DNA from: Pseudomonas sp. FP2196
Lineage (GTDB): Bacteria > Pseudomonadota > Gammaproteobacteria > Pseudomonadales > Pseudomonadaceae
Assembly (NCBI RefSeq): GCF_030687715.1
Contig: NZ_CP117445.1
Span: forward strand, 5,321,501 to 5,385,500
Length of the DNA stretch: 64,000 nt
Direction of reading: 5' to 3'
In this document: positions 24,207 through 32,946 of the stretch, piece by piece
How the letters are laid out: each line of letters opens with the position of its first letter
How positions within the stretch are numbered: the stretch's first letter is position 1
The notes under the pieces: generated by a model
The model's database searches: none
Told to the model about the DNA's origin: nothing
The model's input: only the letters and a program-made list of their open reading frames with translations
Program-made: the position numbers and the translations under genes

Positions 24207-26726
24207 TCAGGGTTTTCGCGGTTTGATCCGTGCGGTGGCCTCGGCTACCAGCGGATCATCCGGCCAGTAATGCTTCGGATACCGCCCCTTCAAATCCTTC
24301 TTCACTTCGGCATAGGTGCTGCGCCAGAAGTTGGCCAGATCCTGCGTCACCTGCACCGGCCGGCGCGCCGGGGATAAAAGATGCAGTTTGACCACCTGCC
24401 GACCACCAGCGATCCGCGGCGTTTCGGCCAGCCCGAACAACTCCTGCAAACGCACCGCGAGAATCGGCGGAAACTCGCTGTAATCCAGACGGATCGACGA
24501 CCCTGACGGCACGCTCAGATGATGCGGCGCCAGCTCATCGAGGCGTTGCGGCAGCGGCCATGGCAGGAGATTGCGGACAATGCTCGACAGATCCAGATTG
24601 GCGAAGTGACTGAGCCGCGAGACCTTGCCCAGATATGGCATCAGCCAGGCTTCGAGGGTGTTCAGCAGCGTCGCGTCGCTGACATCCGGCCACTGGCTTT
24701 CGTCCTGAGCATTCAGATCCAGTTGCCGCAACAGCGCGACGCGCGCCTGCCACTGACGCAGTTCCGGTGTCCACGGCAGCAATTCCAGACCCTTGCGCCG
24801 CACCAGATTGACCAGCGCCTGGCTGCGGGCGGCTTCATCAAGACCGGTTAGCGGTTCACGGCTGAGGATCAGTTCGCCGACCTTGCGCTGACGCTCGGCG
24901 CGCAACACGCCTTCACGCTCATCCCAGTCCAGTTGATCGACGTTGCGCACCTGCTCGGCGAGCACCGAATCGAACAGCGCTGGATCAAAATCCGCCGCCA
25001 GATAAATTCGTTCTTCACGCTGACCCTGTCGGCTGCCGAGGTCGGCGATGACGATCCACGGTTCTTTCATCAGGCTGTCGGCCTCGGCAAACAGCGCGGC
25101 GCGACCGTTGGCCAGTCGGTATTCGGCGCCACCGGCACGACGTTGTTGGGCGACGCGATCCGGGTAGGCCAGCGCCAACAGTGCGCCGAGCCAGCGCGGG
25201 TGATCGGGATCGCTGACCGGCTCGCTCGCCTTGCCGCGCAAGTAACCGCGATACTGCCGCGCCAGTTGTCGGGCACGTTGCACACCGCCCTGAGCGCCAC
25301 GTGACGCCCGCTCTTCGCCGGAGAGCAGCACCAGACGACTGTGCAAATCCGCCCCGGCGCCGCGCAAGATGTCGCGCTCGCCGAGCAACGCGGCGACATC
25401 GCACGCCATGTTTGCCAGGCCCAACGCCTGCCCGCGCAGTAACAAATGACCGATACGCGGATGCGCTGGCAATTCAGCCATGGCCTGGCCGTGAGACGTC
25501 AGCGCCTCGCCTTCCAACGCCCCCAAACGCTGCAACAAATCCTGCGCCTGTGCGTAAGCCGCTGCCGGTGGCACATCGAGCCAGACCAGTTCGCCCGGCG
25601 TCACACCCCAGCGCCCGAGTTGGAGCGCCAGGCTGGCCAGATCCGCCGAGAGAATTTCCGCACTCCCATATGCCGCCAACTGTTCATGCTGATCCTGCGA
25701 CCACAACCGATAGCAAACACCCGGTTCCAGTCGCCCCGCACGCCCAGTGCGCTGGGTGGCGCTGGCCTTGGAAATACGTTGAGTGTCGAGGCGGGTCATG
25801 CCGCTGCCCGGATCGAAACGCGGCACCCTTGCCAATCCGGCGTCGATCACCACGCGCACGCCATTGATGGTCAAACTGGTCTCGGCGATGTTGGTGGCCA
25901 ACACCACTTTGCGCTGGCCGGCCGGTGCCGGGTCGATAGCGGCGCGCTGGGCGTTGAGGTCGAGCTCACCGTGCAACGGGCAGAGCAGCACGTCGCTGCG
26001 CTCGCCGATGGCATCGGCCAGTTGTTGATGAACGCGACGGATTTCCGCCTGCCCCGGAAGGAACACCAACAGGCTGCCGGTTTCATCGTGCAGGGCTTCA
26101 AGGACGGTGGCGGTCACGCGCTGATCGATGTATTCGCCGGGCTGAAACGGCCGGCCCCAGCGCATCGTCACCGGGTACATGCGTCCTTCGCTGCGCAGGA
26201 TCGGGGCGTCGTCGAGCAACCCGGCCAGGCGTTCGCCCTCCAGCGTGGCCGACATCAGCAAAATCTTCAGCGGCTGTTCAGCTCGAAACAGCTCGCGACC
26301 GTTCAAACTGAGGGCCAGCGCCAGATCGGCGTCGAGGCTGCGTTCGTGGAATTCGTCGAAGATCAGCAAGCCCACGCCTTCCAGCGCCGGGTCGTCCTGC
26401 AAACGGCGAGTAAGAATGCCTTCGGTGACCACTTCGATACGGGTGTTGGGGCCGACCTTGCTGTCGAGGCGGATGCGATAACCGACGGTTTCCCCGACCT
26501 TTTCACCCAGCTCACTGGCCAGCCGCTCAGCCGCCGCACGCGCGGCGAGACGGCGCGGTTCGAGCATCAGAATGGTCTGCCCGCTCAGCCACGCTTCATT
26601 GAGCAAGGCCAGGGGCACGCGGGTAGTTTTACCGGCGCCGGGCGGTGCTTCGAGCACGGCTTCGTGGCGTGTCGCCAACGCTTCACGCAGGGCGGGTAAA
26701 ACTTCGTCGATCGGCAAAGAAATCAT
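24207..26726 (-). CDS. hrpB: ATP-dependent helicase HrpB
   Basis: 839 residues, normal for HrpB. This DExH helicase has Walker A EAPPGAGKTTRVP at about 32-44, LIFDEFHERSLDADL (motif II), SATLEGERLA (motif III), NIAETSLTINGV (motif V) and QRTGRAGRLEPG (motif VI), then the helicase-associated region and the HrpB C-terminal domain. HrpB-type proteins act on RNA or nucleoprotein, and the biological role is poorly defined. The ATG at 26726 has GGGAG five bases upstream; a TTG at 26738 would add four residues. Confidence 0.95.
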   Translation of the reverse strand: MISLPIDEVLPALREALATRHEAVLEAPPGAGKTTRVPLALLNEAWLSGQTILMLEPRRLAARAAAERLASELGEKVGETVGYRIRLDSKVGPNTRIEVVTEGILTRRLQDDPALEGVGLLIFDEFHERSLDADLALALSLNGRELFRAEQPLKILLMSATLEGERLAGLLDDAPILRSEGRMYPVTMRWGRPFQPGEYIDQRVTATVLEALHDETGSLLVFLPGQAEIRRVHQQLADAIGERSDVLLCPLHGELDLNAQRAAIDPAPAGQRKVVLATNIAETSLTINGVRVVIDAGLARVPRFDPGSGMTRLDTQRISKASATQRTGRAGRLEPGVCYRLWSQDQHEQLAAYGSAEILSADLASLALQLGRWGVTPGELVWLDVPPAAAYAQAQDLLQRLGALEGEALTSHGQAMAELPAHPRIGHLLLRGQALGLANMACDVAALLGERDILRGAGADLHSRLVLLSGEERASRGAQGGVQRARQLARQYRGYLRGKASEPVSDPDHPRWLGALLALAYPDRVAQQRRAGGAEYRLANGRAALFAEADSLMKEPWIVIADLGSRQGQREERIYLAADFDPALFDSVLAEQVRNVDQLDWDEREGVLRAERQRKVGELILSREPLTGLDEAARSQALVNLVRRKGLELLPWTPELRQWQARVALLRQLDLNAQDESQWPDVSDATLLNTLEAWLMPYLGKVSRLSHFANLDLSSIVRNLLPWPLPQRLDELAPHHLSVPSGSSIRLDYSEFPPILAVRLQELFGLAETPRIAGGRQVVKLHLLSPARRPVQVTQDLANFWRSTYAEVKKDLKGRYPKHYWPDDPLVAEATARIKPRKP

Positions 26727-26837
26727 GCTGGCTCCCAAACAGAGGCGCGAGTATAACGGCGAACTGCCGGGCGTTTGTCAGGGTCTTAATTCCACACAAC
26801 GCTGCTTCGTTTTCAGATGACTCAGGAGATCTATCCC

Positions 26838-27257
26838 ATGCGCTTACCTTTTCGCCTGATCGGCGGTGTACTGGTCGCTACCCTGCTCACTCAAATCACC
26901 GCGTGCGGCTCGATTTTCTACCCGGATCGTCGCGGCCAGATCGATGGCAAGATCGACCCGGCGATTGCCGTGCTCGATGCCGTGGGTCTGCTGTTCTACA
27001 TCGTCCCGGGGCTGATCGCATTTGCAGTCGACTTCGCCACCGGCGCGATCTATTTCGAACCGGGCCACACCGCGCAAGTCGATCCGGCCAAGCTCAAGCA
27101 AGCCATCGGCCCGGACGGTCAGGTCGATAACCTGAAGTTGCAGGCTATTCTCGAATCTGAACTGGGCCGCAATCTGCCGCTGGATGATCCGCGCCTGATC
27201 CAGCACAAGGGCAGCACTCAACAACTGGCGATGTTCGGCCTGCAACCTGCCGCATAA
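26838..27257 (+). CDS. Small putative lipoprotein with a membrane hairpin
   Basis: 139 residues. The signal sequence RLPFRLIGGVLVATLLTQITAC ends in a possible lipobox (ITAC, Cys23 region). The mature part has GSIFYPDRRGQIDGKIDPAIAVLDAVGLLFYIVPGLIAFAVDFATGAIYFEP, with a hydrophobic stretch at about 53-72, and then a polar tail. No enzyme motif is present. The YPDRRGQ and DFATGAIYFEP blocks look conserved, but I do not recognise a characterised family. It is 15 bp from fieF on the same strand and probably co-transcribed. Confidence 0.75.
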   Translation: MRLPFRLIGGVLVATLLTQITACGSIFYPDRRGQIDGKIDPAIAVLDAVGLLFYIVPGLIAFAVDFATGAIYFEPGHTAQVDPAKLKQAIGPDGQVDNLKLQAILESELGRNLPLDDPRLIQHKGSTQQLAMFGLQPAA

Positions 27258-27272
27258 GGAATCACTGACTCC

Positions 27273-28181
27273 ATGACCTCCAGCCCCGAACACGCCCGCC
27301 TGCTGCGGCTGGCGACCCGCGCCTCGGTGGCGGTGGCCTGTACGCTGATCATCGCCAAAGCCATCGCCTGGTGGCTGAGCGGTTCGGTGAGCATGCTTGC
27401 CGGCCTCACCGACTCGGCGCTCGATGGCATTGCTTCGTTGCTCAATCTGCTGGCGGTGCATTACGCGCTACGCCCGGCGGATGACGATCACCGTTACGGC
27501 CATGGTAAGGCGGAATCACTGGCGGGCATGGCGCAAGCGCTGTTCATTGGCGGCAGTGCCATATTGATTGCCTTCCAGGCCTATGAGCGGATCAAGCAAC
27601 CAGAACCACTGGGTGCGCCGTGGATCAGCATTGGCGTGATTGTTTTTTCCCTGCTGCTGACCGTGGCTTTACTGATATTGCAGCATCGGGTGATCAAGCA
27701 GACCGGCTCCAACGCCGTGCGTGCCGACTCGCTGCATTACCGCTCCGATCTGTTGCTCAACGGCAGCATTCTGGTGGCGCTGGTGCTGGCAGGATTCGGC
27801 TGGCAACAGTTGGACGCGTGGTTCGGCCTGGGGATTGCCGCCTACATTTTGTGGAGCGCGATCCAGATCGCCCGGGAAAGTTTTTCGGTGCTGATGGACG
27901 AAGAACTGCCGACCGATGTCAGTCAGCACATGCTCGAACTGGCGTGCAGTGTGCCGGGGGTGCTGGGCGCGCATGACTTGCGCACGCGCATTTCCGGCAA
28001 CCACTGGTTCGTGCAGTTGCATCTGGAGTTGCCGGGAGAATTGACGCTGTCAGTCGCGCACGGCATCAGCGATCAAGCGGCGGATGCGATTCACAAAGCC
28101 TACCCACGGGCCGAAGTGCTGGTGCACGCCGACCCGCAGGAAGTGGTCAAGGCTGAACGGACGCAGACCCGGATTCAGTAA
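27273..28181 (+). CDS. fieF: Cation diffusion facilitator, FieF-like
   Basis: 302 residues, six membrane helices and a cytoplasmic C-terminal domain. The transport site is seen as TDSALDGIASL (Asp-x3-Asp, about 47-57) and ADSLHYRSDLLLN (His-x3-Asp, about 150-162). HRYGHGKAESL is the conserved loop after helix 2. Such proteins export zinc, iron or other divalent metal ions with proton exchange. Its 3' end overlaps the convergent DUF6515 gene by seven bases. Confidence 0.93.
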   Translation: MTSSPEHARLLRLATRASVAVACTLIIAKAIAWWLSGSVSMLAGLTDSALDGIASLLNLLAVHYALRPADDDHRYGHGKAESLAGMAQALFIGGSAILIAFQAYERIKQPEPLGAPWISIGVIVFSLLLTVALLILQHRVIKQTGSNAVRADSLHYRSDLLLNGSILVALVLAGFGWQQLDAWFGLGIAAYILWSAIQIARESFSVLMDEELPTDVSQHMLELACSVPGVLGAHDLRTRISGNHWFVQLHLELPGELTLSVAHGISDQAADAIHKAYPRAEVLVHADPQEVVKAERTQTRIQ

Positions 28182-29233
28182 GACACCTGATAACCGCGAC
28201 TGCTCAGGCAATTGCCCTGGGCCTGACGGTAGGCCTGAACGACTTCGGGCGCCGGTTGGTAAGTCGCGGTGCGCGGATCGAAACCGCTTTGTTGCACCGC
28301 ATACTGATAGCACTGGTAACCGTCCTGTTGCACCTGCTCCGGCGACTGACCGTTGGCCGGATAAGCCTCGACATCATAGCCCTGTGATTGCGGCTGCGGC
28401 TGTTGCTGAACCGGCGGCTCGACCACCACGTAATCCTGCGTCGCTTCTTGATAGGCGTAGTAGGAGCCGGCGGCAAGGAACAGCAGCGCGCCACCGATCC
28501 AGACTTCACGGGCGTAATCCGGCAAGTATTGAATACGAATCCCGCGCGGCGGCTGCACAACGATGTAGCGCGGGCCTTGCGGGCGATACCAATAGCCGCC
28601 AGAGAAGAAGTAATCCTGCCCGCGATACGGCACACGATAGTCACGATCAGGGAAGCGATCGATCACATGCCCCGGCCGATATTGCGGCCCCGGCCCCCAA
28701 CCGTTGCCATGCCCATCCGGACGTCCCGGCCAACGATTGTCGTTCGGCCGATTGCCGGTCTGCCAATGCTGATTGTTGTAACCGTTTTGCGGACGCTCGT
28801 CGCGGTAGTAGCCCTGACGCGGTTCCTGGGTCTGGCGCACGGCGTCGGGACGCGGCTGGATCGGCAGACTGCTGGCCGGTAACTGTGGCGGTGGCGGCGG
28901 CTGGCGAACCGGGTTGGGATTGTAGGCTGGACGGTTCTGGTCGCGGTTCTGCCACTGGCCGTTATTGTTGTGCTGCTGACCGTTATGCTCGAACTGGCGG
29001 CTGTTGTCGCCACGAATGATTTCATTGTTCTGCGGGCGCGGTTGGTTCTGCGGCTCATTGCCCTGACCGCGTTGCTGATGATCGCCGCCACGGCCCTGAT
29101 TGTTACCCTGATGGTCCTGACCGTGGCCACCGCCATCGGGCCCACGATTCTGCGGCTCATCGGCAAGCGCCTGCGCACTGACACTCACACAGAGCAAACC
29201 AACACCGGCCAGACGCCAGATGCGCGACTTCAT
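28175..29233 (-). CDS. DUF6515-family secreted/envelope protein with low-complexity Gln/Asn region
   Basis: 352 residues. The signal peptide is at 1-25 (RLAGVGLLCVSVSAQALADE). Residues 26-190 are extremely rich in Gln, Asn, Gly, Pro and Arg and probably disordered. The conserved part is at about 200-275: DRDYRVPYRGQDYFFSGGYWYRP, then YIVVQPPRGIRIQYLP and one hydrophobic helix (about 248-262). The end has YQCYQYAVQQSGFDP, a Cys-containing tail repeated in related envelope proteins. The function is unknown. It is convergent with fieF, overlapping by seven bases. Confidence 0.85.
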   Translation of the reverse strand: MKSRIWRLAGVGLLCVSVSAQALADEPQNRGPDGGGHGQDHQGNNQGRGGDHQQRGQGNEPQNQPRPQNNEIIRGDNSRQFEHNGQQHNNNGQWQNRDQNRPAYNPNPVRQPPPPPQLPASSLPIQPRPDAVRQTQEPRQGYYRDERPQNGYNNQHWQTGNRPNDNRWPGRPDGHGNGWGPGPQYRPGHVIDRFPDRDYRVPYRGQDYFFSGGYWYRPQGPRYIVVQPPRGIRIQYLPDYAREVWIGGALLFLAAGSYYAYQEATQDYVVVEPPVQQQPQPQSQGYDVEAYPANGQSPEQVQQDGYQCYQYAVQQSGFDPRTATYQPAPEVVQAYRQAQGNCLSSRGYQVSY

Positions 29234-29369
29234 GCTTTTCCTCGCTGCGGCTCAGGGCCTGAAATTAAGAGGGGACTTGTCACTGAGACCGAGAATGTAC
29301 ACATCGGGTTCTGCAACAGGTTATCAGTCACGAAACTTATTTATTGAGGGCTGCACAAAAATCGCAGGC

Positions 29370-29400
29370 AAGAAAAAAGGGAGACCCGTCGGCCTCCCTT
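29370..29400 (-). terminator. Rho-independent terminator on the minus strand with no obvious gene
   Basis: Read on the minus strand: AAGGGAG (29400-29394), a 10-base loop, CTCCCTT (29383-29377), then TTTTCTT. The form is canonical. The nearest annotated minus-strand gene in front of it would have to lie in 29400-29680, where none is recognised. The next gene on that strand (DUF6515) begins about 140 bp further on. Confidence 0.6.
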
Positions 29401-29680
29401 CTAGAGAACTTCGTCCTGGCTCGACGCTTTTGACGTCGGCTCACCTCACGCCGTCTTCTGGACAGTGTGCAGCTCGGGGGCCGGCACATCCCCGGTGGGG
29501 GTGGCGACCGCGGCGGGCCTGATAGGCGGGCCGCTGTGGACTGTGTTACCGAGCAGTGATTCTGGTGATAAGAATAGGCCTGAGGCCGCGACAGAGGATT
29601 GCGAAGATTGCTTAAATAAACACCACTTGCGCAATTTTTAACCCTGGATAGATAATCCGCCGCAATAGTTACAACCAAGG
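29401..29680 (-). other. Unassigned stretch: possible small RNA or short ORF ahead of an orphan terminator
   Basis: On the minus strand TTGGTT (29678-29673), 17 bases and TTATCT (29655-29650) resemble a sigma70 promoter, which would give a transcript of about 270 nt ending at the terminator at 29370. Within it is a 62-codon frame (29634-29446, TTG start). Its last ~30 codons have Pseudomonas-like codon use and read PAAVATPTGDVPAPELHTVQ, but no good ribosome-binding site or ATG was seen. It could be a regulatory RNA, a small protein, or the remnant of a gene once divergent from the Lrp regulator. Confidence 0.35.
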
Positions 29681-29688
29681 ACTGATTG

Positions 29689-30168
29689 ATGAGCAAACTC
29701 GACCGTTACGACCTGAGCATTTTGGCGGAATTGCAGCGCGACGCCCGCATCTCCAACCAGGAACTGGCCGAGCGCATCGGTCTGTCACCCTCGCCGTGCT
29801 CGCGCCGGGTCAAGCAACTGGAAGACGACGGCTACATCTCGCGTCAGGTGGCGTTGCTCGATCGCAAGATGCTCGGGTTGAGCCTGACCGCTTACGTGCT
29901 GATTGGCATGGACCGTCACACGCCGGAGCGTTTTGAAAACTTCGAAGCAGCGATTCGTACGTTGCCGCAGGTGTTGGAGTGCAGTCTGGTAACTGGCGTG
30001 GACGCTGATTATCAGTTGAAGGTGGTGGTGCCGGACATGGATCACTATCAGAAATTGCTGCTGGGGCATTTGACCCGGATTGATGGGGTGACCAGTGTGC
30101 GCTCGAGTTTTGTGCTGAATCAGGTGCTCAACAGCACTGAGCTGCCCCTGACTCATTTGCGTAGCTAA
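29689..30168 (+). CDS. Lrp/AsnC-family regulator
   Basis: 159 residues. The DNA-binding domain is at about 3-55 (DLSILAELQRDARISNQELAERIGLSPSPCSRRVKQLEDDGYI) and the effector RAM domain at about 70-150, with VLECSLVTGVDADYQLKVVVPDMDHYQKLL. AAGGA lies 8 bases before the ATG at 29689; a TTG three bases upstream is the alternative. This form, with SPSPCSRRVKQLE, is the Lrp sub-type that often controls a divergent amino acid catabolic gene, but here the divergent side holds only the unassigned 29.4-29.68 kb stretch. Confidence 0.93.
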   Translation: MSKLDRYDLSILAELQRDARISNQELAERIGLSPSPCSRRVKQLEDDGYISRQVALLDRKMLGLSLTAYVLIGMDRHTPERFENFEAAIRTLPQVLECSLVTGVDADYQLKVVVPDMDHYQKLLLGHLTRIDGVTSVRSSFVLNQVLNSTELPLTHLRS

Positions 30169-30174
30169 CACTCC

Positions 30175-30266
30175 CCCCTGCAAGAGCTGCCGAAGGCTGC
30201 GATGTTTTGATCTTGTTTTTAAGATCAATATCAAAAGATCGCAGCCTTCGGCAGCTTCTACAGGGG
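30175..30266. repeat. REP-type inverted pair (GTAGGAGC/GCGATC family)
   Basis: The left arm CCCCTGCAAGAGCTGCCGAAGGC runs to TTTTGATCTTG; the right arm AAGATC runs to GCCTTCGGCAGCTTCTACAGGGG. The arms are interrupted by single differences, so this copy is drifting. It lies just after the Lrp stop. Confidence 0.8.
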
Positions 30267-30317
30267 ATTGTGGTGGATTCAAGACACAGGTCAATGCGCC
30301 CTCAATCCCCCTCGGCG

Positions 30318-30323
30318 TATAAT
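30318..30323 (+). promoter_or_regulatory. -10 element of the DUF2788 gene
   Basis: A perfect TATAAT 42 bp before the ATG at 30365. No good -35 hexamer is seen 17 bases upstream, so the promoter may depend on the -10 or on an activator. Confidence 0.5.
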
Positions 30324-30364
30324 CGCCGCCGCCCTTTCTGCCCCGTCTACGCCGGAGTTACCCG

Positions 30365-30574
30365 ATGGATCCAGCACTACTTGAAGAATGGATGATGACT
30401 GGCCTGGTCAGCATCCTGATCATTTTCATGGGTTTCATCGTCTGGGATCTGGCGAAAAAATCCAAGGCCGGGCGCTTTGGTTCGCTCATTCTGTTCTTCG
30501 TGCTGGGCCTGGGTGTGGCCGCGTTCATCATCAAGAGTGTGGTGATCGGCCTGATCGAGTCCGGCGCTTTATAA
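30365..30574 (+). CDS. DUF2788-family small membrane protein
   Basis: 69 residues with two membrane helices (about 12-30, [17 protein letters not shown], and about 40-60, [20 protein letters not shown]) joined by the basic loop [12 protein letters not shown]2788 has no known function. GGAG precedes the ATG, and TATAAT lies upstream. Its end overlaps the end of the convergent rluE-type gene by six bases, inside a small palindrome (GCGCTT-TATAAGCGC). Confidence 0.88.
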   Translation: MDPALLEEWMMTGLVSILIIFMGFIVWDLAKKSKAGRFGSLILFFVLGLGVAAFIIKSVVIGLIESGAL

Positions 30575-31204
30575 GCGCGCCGGCACTTCTTTCCACTGCC
30601 CCTGATCCAGACCTTCGATCGTCCAGTCACCAATCCTGACCCGCACCAGCCGCAACGTCGGCAAGCCTACCGCAGCCGTCATGCGTCTCACCTGACGGTT
30701 GCGCCCCTCGCGTATCACCAACTCCAGCCAGCTTGTAGGTATGGTCATGCGAAAGCGTACCGGCGGATTACGCGGCCACAACTCAGGCTCTTCCAGTTGC
30801 CGGGCTTCGGCGGGCAAGGTCATGCCATCATTCAGTTCGACGCCGTCACGCAAACACTGCAACTGCTCGGCCGTCGGCTCGCCTTCGACTTGCACCCAAT
30901 AGGTCTTGGCCAATTTGTGCTTGGGGTCGGCAATCCTCGCCTGCAACTGCCCGTCGTTGGTCAGCAGCAACAAACCTTCACTGTCGCGATCAAGGCGTCC
31001 GGCCGGATAAATACCGGGCACGTCGATGTAATCCTTAAGCGTCGCCCGCCCTTCGCCGTCGCTGAATTGCGTCAGCACATCGAACGGTTTGTTGAACAGG
31101 ATCAGTTTCGGCTCGGCCGGCGGCGCCTTGGCGACACGACGCGGGGAGGAAGACTGAGGCTTCGCACCGGGACGGCGGGAAGGTGGACGCGGGGGACGGG
31201 ACAT
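30569..31204 (-). CDS. rluE: 23S rRNA pseudouridine synthase, RluE-like
   Basis: 211 residues. A basic, Pro/Arg-rich leader of about 30 residues precedes an RsuA/RluB/E/F-type catalytic domain with no S4 domain. [16 protein letters not shown] begins the domain, [17 protein letters not shown] holds the catalytic Asp, KTYWVQVEG and [11 protein letters not shown] are the other motifs. E. coli RluE modifies U2457 of 23S rRNA; the missing S4 domain fits that enzyme. The start at 31204 is an ATG; a TTG two codons earlier is also open. Confidence 0.9.
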   Translation of the reverse strand: MSRPPRPPSRRPGAKPQSSSPRRVAKAPPAEPKLILFNKPFDVLTQFSDGEGRATLKDYIDVPGIYPAGRLDRDSEGLLLLTNDGQLQARIADPKHKLAKTYWVQVEGEPTAEQLQCLRDGVELNDGMTLPAEARQLEEPELWPRNPPVRFRMTIPTSWLELVIREGRNRQVRRMTAAVGLPTLRLVRVRIGDWTIEGLDQGQWKEVPARL

Positions 31205-31276
31205 GGGCAAAACAACATCTGGCGATCTGGGCTGACAATGCTAGTGCCCCGACCGCCAAATGACCACGACTAACCG

Positions 31277-32740
31277 TTAACGGAACGGCGGTTCGTCGAA
31301 GCTGCGCAATTTGCGCGAGTGGAGCGAGTTGAGCTCGGTGCGCAGCAGATCCACCGCCTCAATGCCGATCTTCAAATGCTGGCTGACCGCACGCTCGTAG
31401 AACGCGTTGGCCGAACCCGGCAGCTTGATTTCACTGTGCAGCGGCTTGTCCGAAACGCACAGCAACGTGCCGTATGGCACCCGCAGCCGATAACCTTGCG
31501 CGGCAATGGTGCCACTTTCCATGTCCACCGCCACGGCGCGGGACAGGTTGATCAGCGGCCGCTCCTGCGCCCAGCGCAGTTCCCAGTTACGGTCGTCGTA
31601 GGTCAGCACGGTGCCGGTGCGCAGGCGTTTCTTCAGGTCGTCGCCCTTCTCGCCGGTGATGTTGGCGGCCGCTTGTTGCAGCGCCATCTGCACTTCGGCC
31701 AGTGCCGGGATAGGAATGTTCGGCGGCACTACCCGGTCGAGAATCCCGTCGCGACGCATATAGGCGTGGGCCAGTACGTAGTCGCCGATGGTTTGCGACT
31801 GACGCAGGCCGCCGCAGTGACCGATCATCAACCAGCAATGCGGACGCAGCACTGCCAAGTGATCAGTGATGTTCTTGGCGTTGGACGGGCCGACGCCGAT
31901 GTTCACCAGCGTCACACCATGGCCATCGCTGGCGATCAGGTGATAGGCCGGCATCTGATAACGGTGCCAGACCACACCGGCGGCAATCGCCGACGCTTCG
32001 CCGTGATCCATGCCCTTCTCGATGATCACGTTGCCCGGCAGCACCATGCGCACGAAACGCGGATCGCTGCGCAATTGCTCAAGACCATGAACGATGAACT
32101 GGTCGACGTAACGGTGATAGTTGGTCAGCAGAATCCACGGCTGCACATGACGCCAGTCGCTACCGGTGTAATGCACCAGTCGGCGCAGCGAGAAATCCAC
32201 ACGCGCCGCATCAAACAACGCCAGTGGCAGCGGATCGGTGTTTTCCCAATCGTAGAGGCCATCGGCGATACCGTCGGTGGCGGCGGACAGATCGGTACTC
32301 GGGAACACGCGGGCCAGCACGGCGGCCGTGACGCCGGAACCGGCCAGCTCATCGCCCTGCTCGACCACGTAGGGGTACGGAATGTTTTGTTGGCTGACGC
32401 CGACTTCGACGGTCACGGTGAAGTCGTGCATCAACGGCACCAGCTGTTCCAGCAGATATTTGCGGAACGCTTTCGGGTGGGTGACGGTGACGCTGTAGGT
32501 GCCCGGCAGTTGCACCTTGGCGTAGGCGCGGGTGGTCTGCGGGACTTCACCCTGGCAGTGATAGGTCAGGCGCAGTTCGGGATAACGAAACAGAGCACGC
32601 TGCCCGGCGTCGGGCTCGACGCGATCCTTGAGGTAACGCTTGAGCGCGGAATTCAGTGCGGTGGTGGCCTGCTCATGCAGCTCGGCCAGACGATCCACGG
32701 CTTGTTCGGCGGTTTGAACGACAATAAACGCTTCGGTCAC
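31277..32740 (-). CDS. amn: AMP nucleosidase
   Basis: 487 residues. Splits AMP into adenine and ribose-5-phosphate and so helps to set adenylate levels. The N-terminal AMN-specific domain (about 1-180) has YHCQGEVPQTTRAYAKV; the C-terminal nucleoside phosphorylase-like domain has TLVNIGVGPSNAKNITDHLAVLRPHCWLMIGHCGGLR and AVDMESGTIAAQGYR. The start is a GTG at 32740 (VTEAFIVVQTAEQ) with AGGAAG seven bases upstream. An ATG at 32776 would put that Shine-Dalgarno inside the gene and add a Lys/Cys-rich leader not expected for the family. Confidence 0.95.
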   Translation of the reverse strand: MTEAFIVVQTAEQAVDRLAELHEQATTALNSALKRYLKDRVEPDAGQRALFRYPELRLTYHCQGEVPQTTRAYAKVQLPGTYSVTVTHPKAFRKYLLEQLVPLMHDFTVTVEVGVSQQNIPYPYVVEQGDELAGSGVTAAVLARVFPSTDLSAATDGIADGLYDWENTDPLPLALFDAARVDFSLRRLVHYTGSDWRHVQPWILLTNYHRYVDQFIVHGLEQLRSDPRFVRMVLPGNVIIEKGMDHGEASAIAAGVVWHRYQMPAYHLIASDGHGVTLVNIGVGPSNAKNITDHLAVLRPHCWLMIGHCGGLRQSQTIGDYVLAHAYMRRDGILDRVVPPNIPIPALAEVQMALQQAAANITGEKGDDLKKRLRTGTVLTYDDRNWELRWAQERPLINLSRAVAVDMESGTIAAQGYRLRVPYGTLLCVSDKPLHSEIKLPGSANAFYERAVSQHLKIGIEAVDLLRTELNSLHSRKLRSFDEPPFR

Positions 32741-32850
32741 GATCAGCTTCCTGTGTTCTGACTTGCAGAGCTTCATCTTGCCTGCATCGTGGCGCGACGG
32801 AAACAGTGGCATGCTGGCAGCCGCACATTATGTCAGTCACACAGAACCCG

Positions 32851-32929
32851 GTAGGAGCTGCCGAAGGCTGCGATCTTTTGATCTTGCTGTTTATAAGATC
32901 AAAAGATCGCAGCCTTCGGCAGCTCCTAC
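32851..32929. repeat. REP-type inverted pair (GTAGGAGC/GCGATC family)
   Basis: GTAGGAGCTGCCGAAGGC with GATCTTTTGATCTT faces AAGATCAAAAGATC with GCCTTCGGCAGCTCCTAC. The arms are perfect for about 34 bases around a 10-base centre. It lies between the acyl-CoA dehydrogenase stop and the amn promoter. Confidence 0.88.
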
Positions 32930-32946
32930 AGGAGGTTTGTGCTGGG

